7,719 bases of DNA from Streptosporangiaceae bacterium (GCA_030039095.1 JASHQP010000160.1:1-7719), one strand, 5' to 3'. Numbered from the stretch's first letter, positions 1 through 6,482 are shown. The notes: generated by a model not told the origin, from the letters alone. Made by a program: numbers and translations.

Positions 1-155
1 CGGGCCGGCGCGAGCTGGTGATTTTGGGCTGGGGCGGCCGCGGCCGCGGTCCCCTGGTCCTCGGCGGGCGCTGTCGGCATGGGAGCTGAACTTACCCACG
101 GACCTTGACCGAAACTTGGTGAGTCCCTGACCAGAGCCTGACCATGCGGCAGGCG

Positions 156-1523
156 TCAGTCGCCGTCAGCCACGTCGTCCTGGCTGGCGTGGCTGGCCTG
201 GATCTGGCCGGGAACGCGTGCCGGATGCATGAGCAGGCGCCAGATGGCGACCCGCAGCCGCCGCACCGCCGGGATGTGACTCGCGCTGCGCAGGACCCGC
301 TTTGCCCAGGGCCCGTTCAGCATCGTCCACTCGAGCTCGCTGGCCTTCCGCCGCAGGCTCCGGCGTTCCTTCCGCTGCCCTCGGGCTGGGTACTTCTCCC
401 GGTACATCTGGTCCACCAGGGAGGCAGCGACGGCCACGGCGGCGCCGAGAACGCGCTCGGCAGGCTGGTCGGCGGGACTCAGGTAGCGCCCGGCCGGCGG
501 CCGGGTCAGCAGCTCGCCCAGATCGCCGACGATGTGGAACTTCGACTCGCGCAAGCCCGCTACCACGCTTTCCGACTGCTGCATGGCCCAGGCCTCCCGG
601 TCGGGTGGCAGGACGAGCCGCTCCTGGCGCGCGCGGGCGTCGAGGACGTTGTGCGCCAGGAGGTGCTTGACGTACCGGGTGTAGAACCAGTAGGGCAGGT
701 CCTCGGGCAGTTCCGCGTTCAGCAGCCGGAGGAACTCGGTCTCGCCGAGCCCGAGCGAGGAGTTCGTGCGGATCCCGGTCAGCTCGACGCTTCCGGGATC
801 GACGCCAATGACGGACGCGAACCGCGTCCAGAGCTCGTCGTTCCCGCCGTGGCGCGGCACGGTGATCACGTGGACCTGGTCCGGCGGTATATGCCGCGAC
901 CACATGTCCAGAATGGCCAGGGTGTCGTGGAACGACCAGAACCGCGACAGGTGCCGGTCGGCCGCAACCGACTCGACATCGATCACCGTGGCGAGCCATT
1001 CCTCCCAGCCCTCGGTGCCGCGGGTCTTGACGGTCTCCTGCCATTCCGCCGGCAGAAGGGTCGCGAAGTCGCGCACGGCAAGTATGACGTGCACCTCGGC
1101 CGAGAGCAGCGACCGGACGGCGCGATCGGCCTGCTCCGGGGTGCACGCCGCCAGCACTTCATCCGAGATGACGGCCGCCCGCGGAGCCTGCAGCGCCTGG
1201 CCCACCAGGACGTCCCACTCGCCAATCCACGGATCGGCCGGATCGTTGTCGGGTCGCTCGGCCTCGCGCAGATCCCGGCTTGCCCGGGAATGATCCTGCC
1301 GCTTGTAGCCAGGAAGCAGCACACCCTGGCCCGCGAGCCGGGCGCGGTTGCCCCACACGGCGCGTTGCAGGAACGTCGTGCCCGTCTTGGGCTCGCCGAT
1401 GTGCACGTAGACGCGGGGACGGCGGGTACCTGGTACCCCTCGTCCCCGTCCGGCCGGAACCCGGCTCGAGGAATCGCGCGATGTCAACCTGACACCTGAC
1501 CCGATGGTGGCGCACCAGCACAC
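156..1523 (-). CDS. Sulfotransferase-fold protein (PAPS-dependent type), substrate unknown
   Basis: A sulfotransferase-family protein of up to 455 residues. Seen: a P-loop-like 5'-phosphosulfate motif HIGEPKTGTT at about residues 41-50 following a short beta strand (RVYV), and a 3'-phosphate-binding-like segment VRDFATLLPAEWQE at about 150-163. Further on are the conserved-looking blocks FWSFHDTLAILDMW, VHVITVPRHGG and NSSLGLGETEFLRLLN. The order and wording match the actinobacterial 'sulfotransferase family' proteins I know, which transfer sulfate from PAPS; acceptors of this subgroup are mostly unknown. The C-terminal 100 residues are rich in Arg and Lys, with no clear membrane segment. The start is uncertain: an in-frame TGA directly precedes GTG 1523, no Shine-Dalgarno is visible there, and the first 36 residues look non-homologous and Arg-rich. 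TTG at 1487 or the GTG just before HIGEP are alternatives. It lies 118 bases behind nudC on the same strand and may have its own promoter. Confidence 0.85.
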   Translation of the reverse strand: MCWCATIGSGVRLTSRDSSSRVPAGRGRGVPGTRRPRVYVHIGEPKTGTTFLQRAVWGNRARLAGQGVLLPGYKRQDHSRASRDLREAERPDNDPADPWIGEWDVLVGQALQAPRAAVISDEVLAACTPEQADRAVRSLLSAEVHVILAVRDFATLLPAEWQETVKTRGTEGWEEWLATVIDVESVAADRHLSRFWSFHDTLAILDMWSRHIPPDQVHVITVPRHGGNDELWTRFASVIGVDPGSVELTGIRTNSSLGLGETEFLRLLNAELPEDLPYWFYTRYVKHLLAHNVLDARARQERLVLPPDREAWAMQQSESVVAGLRESKFHIVGDLGELLTRPPAGRYLSPADQPAERVLGAAVAVAASLVDQMYREKYPARGQRKERRSLRRKASELEWTMLNGPWAKRVLRSASHIPAVRRLRVAIWRLLMHPARVPGQIQASHASQDDVADGD

Positions 1524-1641
1524 TCATGGTGTTGGGCTGGCAATAGTGAAGTAAAGCAACAGCAATGCTAGCGCCAAGGGCCTGCCGCGGCACGAGATAT
1601 GGCCGCAAAAACGCCAATATCAGCCGGCCCCGGGCCGTGTC

Positions 1642-2583
1642 CTACCAGTTGCCGCCGATGGGGCTGCCGTACCAGGACGCGATGATCCGGTGCGCGATCG
1701 ACGGCGGAGGCGGCAGCCGGATCTCGCCGGAGGCGACCGCCGCGCGCAGCTCGTCCCGGCTGAACCAGTGCGCCTCGAGGATCTCCTCCGCGTCGACCCT
1801 GATCTCCAGGCTGCCGGTGGCGCTGGCACGGAAGCCGAGCATCAGGCTGTGCGGCATCGGCCAGGGCTGGCTGCCCACGTAGTGCACGTCGCCGACGGTG
1901 ATGCCGGTCTCCTCGTGCACCTCGCGCGCGACCGCCTGCTCCGCGGACTCCCCGGGCTCGACGAAGCCGGCCAGGATCGACACGCGCTTCTCGGGCCACA
2001 TCGCGTTCCTGGCCAGCAGGCACCGGTCCTCGGGGTCGGTCACCAGCATGATCACCGCCGGATCCAGCCGCGGGAAGTGCTCGCTTCCGTCGGCCACGCA
2101 CCGCCGCGCGTGCCCGGCCAGCTCGGGTTCGGTGACCGCCCCGCACCGCGGGCAGTGCCCGTGCACCGCGTGCCAGTTGCCCAGGGCCACGGCGTGGGTC
2201 ATCAGACCGACGTCGCGGTCGGACAGCTGCGGGCCCACCTCCCGCAGGGTTGCCGAGCGGACCTCCGAGCCGGGAACCTGCACCGAGTCCGCGCGCGGCA
2301 GCGGCCCGGCCACGCCGAAGTAGACGACGCCGCCGGCGTCGATCCCCAGCAGGAACCTCACGCCGTCCGGTGCCTGAGCCGAAGGCACGAAGACAAGCTC
2401 ATCGCTGCCGCCGCCGGAACGGACCAGCGCGCGTCCCGCGTCGACGGCGAGGACCCGGGTCCGGGGGTCGGCCCACGCCTGCGCGAGCCATTCGGTATCG
2501 CTGCGCCGCGCTACCGCCCGGTCCACCTCGCCCCGGGACAGGGCGAGGTCGGGCAGGCCGCCGCTTCCCGGCCCGGCGCTCAC
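1642..2583 (-). CDS. nudC: NAD(+) diphosphatase NudC (Nudix hydrolase)
   Basis: Hydrolyses NAD(H) to NMN(H) and AMP; NudC enzymes also remove NAD caps from RNA 5' ends. Seen in the 313 residues: a variable N-terminal domain, a zinc-ribbon region with C144, C147 and C162, then a complete Nudix box from G206 to I228 (G-x5-E-x7-REVHEETGI, catalytic glutamates E221, E224, E225). The NudC signature SQPWPMPHS at 238-246 separates this family from other Nudix hydrolases; the usual Phe in SQPWPFP is Met here. The fourth zinc position is Asp165, not Cys, a variant I believe is common in actinobacteria. The GTG start at 2583 overlaps the stop of the upstream M20 peptidase gene by four bases (GTGA), so translation is probably coupled. 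The stop is a TAG at 1642-1644. Length is normal for the family. Confidence 0.95.
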   Translation of the reverse strand: MSAGPGSGGLPDLALSRGEVDRAVARRSDTEWLAQAWADPRTRVLAVDAGRALVRSGGGSDELVFVPSAQAPDGVRFLLGIDAGGVVYFGVAGPLPRADSVQVPGSEVRSATLREVGPQLSDRDVGLMTHAVALGNWHAVHGHCPRCGAVTEPELAGHARRCVADGSEHFPRLDPAVIMLVTDPEDRCLLARNAMWPEKRVSILAGFVEPGESAEQAVAREVHEETGITVGDVHYVGSQPWPMPHSLMLGFRASATGSLEIRVDAEEILEAHWFSRDELRAAVASGEIRLPPPPSIAHRIIASWYGSPIGGNW

Positions 2584-3992
2584 CGCGCTGCCGCGAGGTC
2601 ATCGGCCGCCGCGGCGAGCTCGTCCCACAGGTATGCCGCAGCCTCGGCACCCTTCAGCAGCAGCGCCATCTCGGCCCTCTCGTTCGGCGCGTGGATGCGG
2701 TCGGAGTCCACGGTCACACCGAGGAAGACCAGCGGCGCGCCCAGGATCGATGCAAGATCCGCTTCCGGCCCGCTGCCGCCCTCGCGGGTGAACAGGACGT
2801 CTTGCCCGAACGCGGCGCTCATGGCCCGCCTGCCAGCCGCCACCGCGGGATGGTCGACCGGCGAGAAGCAGGGACGGGTTCCTGGCTCGGTGATCGTGAC
2901 GGTGGCCTCGATGCCCGGTGGCGTGTTCTGCGTCACGTACTCGCGGAGCGCCTCGCCGACATCGGCCGGCTCCTGGTTGGCGACCAGCCGGAACGTGACC
3001 TTCGCGTGAGCCTCGCTGGGAATGATGGTCTTGCCTCCGGGCCCGGTGTGGCCGCCCCACATCCCGTTGACCTCGGCGGTCGGCCGCGCCCAGATCCGCT
3101 CCAGCGTGCTGTACCCTGCCTCGCCCGCCGCGGCGCGGCTGTGACCGGCCTCGTCGAGCCACGCCTGCTCATCGAACGGCAGCCGGGCGAACATCTCCCG
3201 CTCGGCCGCCGACACCGGAACCACCGCGTCGTAGAACCCGGGCAGGGTGACCCGGCCGTCACCGTCGTGCAGGCCCGCGAGCAGGCCGGCCATGGCGTGC
3301 AGCGGGTTCGGCACAGCGCCGCCGAACGATCCCGAGTGCAGGTCACGCTCGGGCCCCCGCAGGTCGATGTCGGCCGAGGCGCAGCCGCGCATGCCCACCG
3401 TCATCGACGGCACGTCGGCGGCCCACATCGTGGCGTCGCTGATGACGATCACGTCGCAGGCGAGCCGGTCGCGCCGGGCCTCGAGCAGCTGGGCGAAGTT
3501 CGCCGACCCGGACTCCTCCTCGCCCTCGACCAGCAGCTTGAGCGTGACCGGCGGCGCGTCCCGTTGGCCGACCGCGAGGCTGGCCTGCACGGCCAGGGCG
3601 TGGAAGAGAACCTGGCCCTTGTCGTCGGAGACGCCGCGGGCGAAGAGCTGCCCGTCCCGCTGCGCCGGCTCGAACGGCGGAGTGTCCCACTCGCCGAGCG
3701 GCTCGGCCGGCTGCACATCGTGGTGGCCGTAGACGAGCACGACCGGGGCCGACGGATCCGCGGCCGGCCAGTGCGCGAACACGGCGGGCAGCCCGCTGTC
3801 ATCCGCGCCGGTCTCCCATACCTCGGCCACCGGGAAGCCGACCCGGCGGAAGTGCTCGGCGAGCCATTGCGCCGACCGGCGCACGTCACCGCCGTGTCCC
3901 GGGTCGGCGGACACCGAGGGAATGGCCAGCCACTGCGTGAGCGCATCGAAGAAACCGGCCGCGTTCTCGTTGATGTACCCGCGAACGTCCAT
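2580..3992 (-). CDS. M20-family dipeptidase / metallopeptidase
   Basis: A di-zinc aminoacylase/dipeptidase of 470 residues, cytoplasmic by its lack of a signal peptide. Seen: the M20 metal and catalytic motifs in order, GHHDVQP (H90 metal, D92 catalytic), GVSDDKG (D123 bridging metal), EGEEESGS (E159 general base, E160 metal), ISDATMW (D186 metal), LHSGSFGG (H219, the transition-state histidine of the dimerisation domain), REGGSGPEA at 403-411 and HAPNER (H434 metal). The EGEEESGS and HAPNER wording is closest to the carnosinase/CNDP-like dipeptidase branch and less like DapE or ArgE; the true substrate is not readable. All catalytic positions are intact. The ATG at 3992 follows AGGAGG with a short 4-base spacer. 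The gene heads a two-gene unit with nudC through a GTGA overlap, and its start lies inside the reading frame of the decayed MFS gene upstream. It may therefore depend on read-through from that promoter or on a promoter within the remnant. Confidence 0.93.
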   Translation of the reverse strand: MDVRGYINENAAGFFDALTQWLAIPSVSADPGHGGDVRRSAQWLAEHFRRVGFPVAEVWETGADDSGLPAVFAHWPAADPSAPVVLVYGHHDVQPAEPLGEWDTPPFEPAQRDGQLFARGVSDDKGQVLFHALAVQASLAVGQRDAPPVTLKLLVEGEEESGSANFAQLLEARRDRLACDVIVISDATMWAADVPSMTVGMRGCASADIDLRGPERDLHSGSFGGAVPNPLHAMAGLLAGLHDGDGRVTLPGFYDAVVPVSAAEREMFARLPFDEQAWLDEAGHSRAAAGEAGYSTLERIWARPTAEVNGMWGGHTGPGGKTIIPSEAHAKVTFRLVANQEPADVGEALREYVTQNTPPGIEATVTITEPGTRPCFSPVDHPAVAAGRRAMSAAFGQDVLFTREGGSGPEADLASILGAPLVFLGVTVDSDRIHAPNERAEMALLLKGAEAAAYLWDELAAAADDLAAAR

Positions 3993-3996
3993 GCAC

Positions 3997-4640
3997 CCTC
4001 CTCATGACTTCCGGCAGCGGACCACGCCACGCCGAAGATCCTGATCTGGACTCTACCGAGGTGGCTGCGTCAACGGCGAAGTCCGTAGCGGGCAGGGCCG
4101 ATATGAGAGCGGCACCCGCGATCGCTGCGGCGGCGGCGGCCACGGCCGGGGTGAAGCCGGCGACCGCCGCGAGGACACCACCGATCGCCGTGCCGGCCAG
4201 CCCGGCCGCCCCCTCCACGGCGAAGAAGATCGAGCAGGTCCGCCCCATTACCGGGTCCGGGGCGGCGGGCAGGTAGAACTGGCCCAGTGCGCTCTCGGCC
4301 AGGAGCGCAAGGTAGACGATCGCGACCTGGCCGGGCTGGTGAACCAGGGCAACCGGCAGGATGCACCCAGCCTGGCCGACGGTCACCGCCAGCATGATGC
4401 GGCGGCGATCCCAGCGGTCGACCGCTACCCCAGCGATGGGGCCGATGACCACCGCCGGGACGCTTTCGGTCACGAACGCAAAGCCGGTTGCCGCCGGCGA
4501 CCCGGTCAGCTCGAACACTTGTAGGGCACAGCGATCAGCAGCAGCCAGCTGCCGAGGCTGGACAGTACCTGGCCCGCCCACAGCAGCCGGAACTCCCTGA
4601 TCGAGAGCGCCAGCATCAGGCCGCGTCTGATCCGCAGCAC
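3997..4640 (-). pseudogene. Broken MFS exporter gene (EntS / MFS_3 type), frameshifted and 3'-truncated
   Basis: Remnant of a drug or siderophore exporter of the MFS_3/EntS kind, normally about 400 residues with 12 membrane helices. From GTG 4640, preceded by GGAGGAGGG, the frame reads MLRIRRGLMLALSIREFRLL, then the typical first-helix block WAGQVLSSLGSWLLLIAVP, and stops at TGA 4506-4508. The family sequence continues in the next frame from 4521 as QVFELTGSPAATGFAF, then the A-motif-like GVAVDRWDRRRIM. One missing C in the CCC at 4524-4526 would restore VPLQVFELTG exactly. The second part gives about four more hydrophobic segments and runs on without a stop, past the M20 start, ending at 3886; nothing like helices 7-12 is present. 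The stretch after QFYLPAA also looks about ten residues short. The gene is divergent from the XRE regulator, a usual exporter/repressor arrangement. A sequencing error could explain the frameshift but not the truncation. The left end given is approximate. Confidence 0.75.
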
Positions 4641-4764
4641 CTGCCCTCCTCCGGTTGATCCGCAGCACCCGCCCTCCTCCGGTTGATCCGCAGCACCTGC
4701 CCTCCTCCGGTTGGCCCGCAGCCATCGCCCCCTCCGGTTGGCCCATGGCCGTCGCCCCTTCCGG
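4630..4764. repeat. 28-base tandem repeat carrying ribosome-binding site and GTG start
   Basis: Three adjacent 28-base units at 4630-4657, 4658-4685 and 4686-4713 differ at one position only (T or C at the unit's thirteenth base). They are followed by degenerate copies at 4714-4740 (27 bases) and about 4741-4764. On the minus strand each good unit reads CAACCGGAGGAGGGC then (A/G)GGTGCTGCGGAT, that is, a strong Shine-Dalgarno sequence seven bases before a GTG codon followed by CTG CGG ATC. The unit nearest the MFS gene supplies its natural start (GTG 4640). Because 28 is not a multiple of three, the GTGs at 4696, 4668 and 4640 start in three different frames. The array probably arose by slipped duplication of the initiation region. 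Confidence 0.9.
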
Positions 4765-4768
4765 CTAT

Positions 4769-4783
4769 TATTCTGACAGAATA
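4769..4783. promoter_or_regulatory. Perfect 15-base palindrome, candidate operator of the XRE regulator
   Basis: TATTCTG-A-CAGAATA is a perfect inverted repeat with 7-base arms around a single A. It sits in the only AT-rich stretch (about 4764-4806) between the divergent XRE gene and the MFS remnant, where an autoregulating repressor would bind. It contains CTGACA (4773-4778), a possible -35 for the XRE gene with a weak -10 (GAATTT) about 17 bases on. On the minus strand TAATAG-like sequence overlaps it, so binding could block both promoters. The role is inferred from position and symmetry. Confidence 0.6.
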
Positions 4784-4826
4784 TGGATCAGAGAGGAATT
4801 TATCTTGAGAGAACTCGGGACGGCAC

Positions 4827-5276
4827 GTGACTGAGGAGGCACTGCGTGCGGAGCTCGGCCGGCGGCTCCGTGCCCGCCGGAGCTCACAGGGACGCACCCT
4901 TGCCTCAGTGGCGATGCAGGCCGGCCTGTCAGTTCCTTACGTGGCCAACCTCGAGAACGGCCGCGGCAACCCGACCCTGGGCTCCCTGCACAGGCTGGCC
5001 GACACGCTGGGCATCGCCCTGAGCGATCTCCTGGCGGATGCGGGCGGCGCGGCGCCCGAGCCTGCCCTGCCCGGGTCGCTCGCTGCTTTCACCGAGGGAG
5101 CCCGGTTCCGGCAGGAGGTTCGGCGGCTCGCCGCCGAAGACAAGGTCGCGCCGGCCGAGGTCCGCCGCAGGCTGCTGACCGCCATGGCTGCGGTTCCCCA
5201 GCCGAAGCGAGGCCTCGACGAACTGGACTGGCATCGCATCCTGGACGCCCTCGTGCTCGTGCTGCGGGCCCGCTGA
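4827..5276 (+). CDS. XRE-family transcriptional regulator
   Basis: A DNA-binding regulator of 149 residues. Seen: a Cro/C1-type helix-turn-helix at about residues 9-66, LGRRLRARRSSQGRTLASVA then MQAGLSVPYVANLENGRGNP and TLGSLHRLADTLGIALSDLL, with the recognition helix at SVPYVANLENG and the usual N-P-T-L turn. The C-terminal 75 residues are a mainly helical domain rich in Arg and Glu that I do not recognise; there is no cupin, peptidase or toxin domain. GTG 4827 is the first possible start after an in-frame TGA at 4806-4808; its Shine-Dalgarno is poor (GGGACGG). A 15-codon reading frame from ATG 4783 ends with its TGA overlapping this GTG. The gene is divergent from the decayed MFS exporter, with a palindrome between them, so it probably repressed that exporter and its own gene. 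A role in the M20-nudC genes downstream of the exporter is possible. Confidence 0.9.
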   Translation: MTEEALRAELGRRLRARRSSQGRTLASVAMQAGLSVPYVANLENGRGNPTLGSLHRLADTLGIALSDLLADAGGAAPEPALPGSLAAFTEGARFRQEVRRLAAEDKVAPAEVRRRLLTAMAAVPQPKRGLDELDWHRILDALVLVLRAR

Positions 5277-5298
5277 ACGCCCCGGCCGAGGCGCCTGC

Positions 5299-5316
5299 CC
5301 GGCCGCCAGCGGCCGG
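5299..5316. terminator. GC-rich hairpin downstream of the XRE gene, possible terminator
   Basis: CCGGCCGC-CA-GCGGCCGG is a perfect inverted repeat starting 23 bases after the XRE stop codon, able to form a 7-base stem with a CCAG loop. No T-run follows, so it would be an actinobacterial-type terminator without a U tract, or simply chance symmetry in GC-rich DNA. Confidence 0.35.
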
Positions 5317-5349
5317 TGATCCGCCGACCCGGCTGTCGGCACGGCGCAG

Positions 5350-5355
5350 TAACCT
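5350..5355 (+). promoter_or_regulatory. -10 element TAACCT for a leaderless transcript of the isomerase-family gene
   Basis: TAACCT fits the actinobacterial TANNNT -10 pattern and ends seven bases before GTG 5363. This is the spacing expected if transcription begins at the start codon itself. No Shine-Dalgarno precedes this GTG, which supports a leaderless message. I see no good -35 at 16-19 bases upstream. Confidence 0.5.
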
Positions 5356-5362
5356 GCCTCGG

Positions 5363-6157
5363 GTGGACTCGAACCTGGACTACGTCGCAGCGCTGACCCG
5401 GGAGTCGGCGCGTTTCGCCGAGGCCATCCGCGGTGCCGCACCGGACGTACCCGTGCCGACGTGCCCCGGCTGGACCGCTGATGACCTGCTGTGGCACCTC
5501 GGCGAGGTGCAGTGGTTCTGGGCCGCGGTGGTGCGCGAGGACGTGACCGGCGCGCGGGCCGAGGAGCTCAAGCCGCCGCGCCCGCCGGACCGGGCCGGCC
5601 TGCTGGACTTCTTCGACCGCGCCTGCCACGACCTCGTGGAGATCCTGGCTGCACGGCCGCCGGAGTCGGCCGCCTGGACGTGGTCGGACGACCAGAGCGT
5701 GGCGTTCATCCGCCGGCGCCAGGCACACGAGGCGCTGATCCACCGGGTCGACGCCGAGCTCGTCGGTGCCAGCCAGACCCCGCTGGACCCGGCCCTGGCC
5801 GCCGACGGGATCGACGAGGTGCTGAAGATCATGTACGGCGGGGTGCCCGACTGGGGCACGTTCACGCCCGAAGAGCCTGGGGCGACGGTCCGGGTTCAGG
5901 CCACCGATACCGGCGGCTCGTGGCTGGTGACGCTCGGCCGGTTCACTGGCACCGATCCCGACGGCACCTCCTACGACGAACCAGACATCCACACCTCGGA
6001 CGGCGACCCGGGAACCAAGGCCGACGCGGACGTGACCGGGGCCGCCGCGAATCTCGATCCTTGGCTGTGGCGCCGGCCGGCGCTCGGGCCCGTCGGCCTG
6101 ACGGGCGACCGGGACGTGCTCACCCGGTTCGAGAAGGCCGTCGCGGGCAGCGACTAG
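5363..6157 (+). CDS. Maleylpyruvate isomerase family mycothiol-dependent enzyme
   Basis: A 264-residue protein of the DinB-like mycothiol-dependent isomerase family, which uses mycothiol as thiol cofactor in actinobacteria. Most members have unknown reactions; only a few are true maleylpyruvate isomerases of gentisate breakdown, and no gentisate genes are near. Seen: VPTCPGWTADDLLWHLGEVQ at about 31-50 (metal ligand H45) and RRQAHEALIHRVDAE at 118-132 (E123 and H127). Together these give the His, Glu-x3-His zinc site of the family. A second, mixed domain (about 150-260) matches the family's C-terminal domain, with GSWLVTLGRF and a closing LGPVGLTGDRDVLTRFEKAV. GTG 5363 is the likely start: no other start codon lies close upstream in frame, there is no Shine-Dalgarno, and a TAACCT -10 sits seven bases before it. 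The thiamine-binding gene follows after 24 bases, probably on the same transcript. Confidence 0.9.
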   Translation: MDSNLDYVAALTRESARFAEAIRGAAPDVPVPTCPGWTADDLLWHLGEVQWFWAAVVREDVTGARAEELKPPRPPDRAGLLDFFDRACHDLVEILAARPPESAAWTWSDDQSVAFIRRRQAHEALIHRVDAELVGASQTPLDPALAADGIDEVLKIMYGGVPDWGTFTPEEPGATVRVQATDTGGSWLVTLGRFTGTDPDGTSYDEPDIHTSDGDPGTKADADVTGAAANLDPWLWRRPALGPVGLTGDRDVLTRFEKAVAGSD

Positions 6158-6181
6158 CGAAAACGTAAGGGAGCAAAGCAG

Positions 6182-6475
6182 ATGCTGGTTGCGTTCTCGG
6201 TCACGCCGATCGGCGTCGGCGAAGACGTCGCCGAGTACGTCGCGGACGCGGTGCGGGTGGTCCGCGAGAGCGGCCTGCCCAACCGGACCGACGCCATGTT
6301 CACCACGGTCGAGGGCGACTGGGACGAGGTCATGGACGTCGTCAGGCGCGCGGTGGACGCGGTGGCGGCGAAGGCACCCCGGGTGGGCCTGTCGCTCAAG
6401 GCAGACCTGCGCCCGGGCGTGACCGGCGCGCTCGACTCCAAGGTCGAGGCGGTCGAGCGCCACCTCGCCGGGTGA
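6182..6475 (+). CDS. Thiamine-binding protein (DUF77 / UPF0045, MTH1187-YkoF type)
   Basis: A 97-residue protein of the DUF77 family, small ferredoxin-like-fold proteins that bind thiamine or related pyrimidines and form tetramers; their cellular role is not settled. Seen: the full family pattern, N-terminal strand [20 protein letters not shown], the central [20 protein letters not shown] containing the ligand-site T-x-x-E region, a long helix to AVAAKAP, and the C-terminal strand and helix [12 protein letters not shown]...[12 protein letters not shown]. Length is typical, so the gene looks complete. ATG 6182 is preceded by AAGGGAG at a suitable distance. The gene lies 24 bases after the isomerase-family gene and probably shares its leaderless transcript. 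No thi riboswitch or thiamine biosynthesis gene is visible nearby. Its stop is seven bases from the stop of the convergent small gene. Confidence 0.93.
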   Translation: MLVAFSVTPIGVGEDVAEYVADAVRVVRESGLPNRTDAMFTTVEGDWDEVMDVVRRAVDAVAAKAPRVGLSLKADLRPGVTGALDSKVEAVERHLAG

Positions 6476-6482
6476 AGCGCAC

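Noticed and set aside
1..155. Possible gene end or regulatory element at the left edge
   Set aside because: Plus-strand frames stop at 19, 87 and 128 without recognisable protein. The 14-base palindrome at 34-47 is plain GC repetition and the direct repeat CCTGACCA (126-133 and 137-144) is too short to interpret.
144..1499. Long plus-strand open frame (451 codons)
   Set aside because: It is antisense to the sulfotransferase, shows no family motif, and is the expected open shadow in high-GC coding DNA.
2250..4007. Plus-strand open frame of 585 codons
   Set aside because: It spans the antisense of nudC and the M20 gene, is extremely Arg/Pro/Gly-rich and has no recognisable domain.
4630..4740. 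CRISPR array
   Set aside because: The units are head-to-tail with no unique spacers and contain a ribosome-binding site and start codon; this is a simple tandem repeat.
4740..4783. Attachment site or insertion-sequence end
   Set aside because: No transposase or integrase is in the window, and no matching repeat was found on the other side of the XRE/MFS pair.
4827..5276. Toxin-antitoxin pair with the XRE protein as antitoxin
   Set aside because: No adjacent small toxin gene on the same strand; the next gene, 86 bases on, is a 264-residue enzyme with its own promoter signal.
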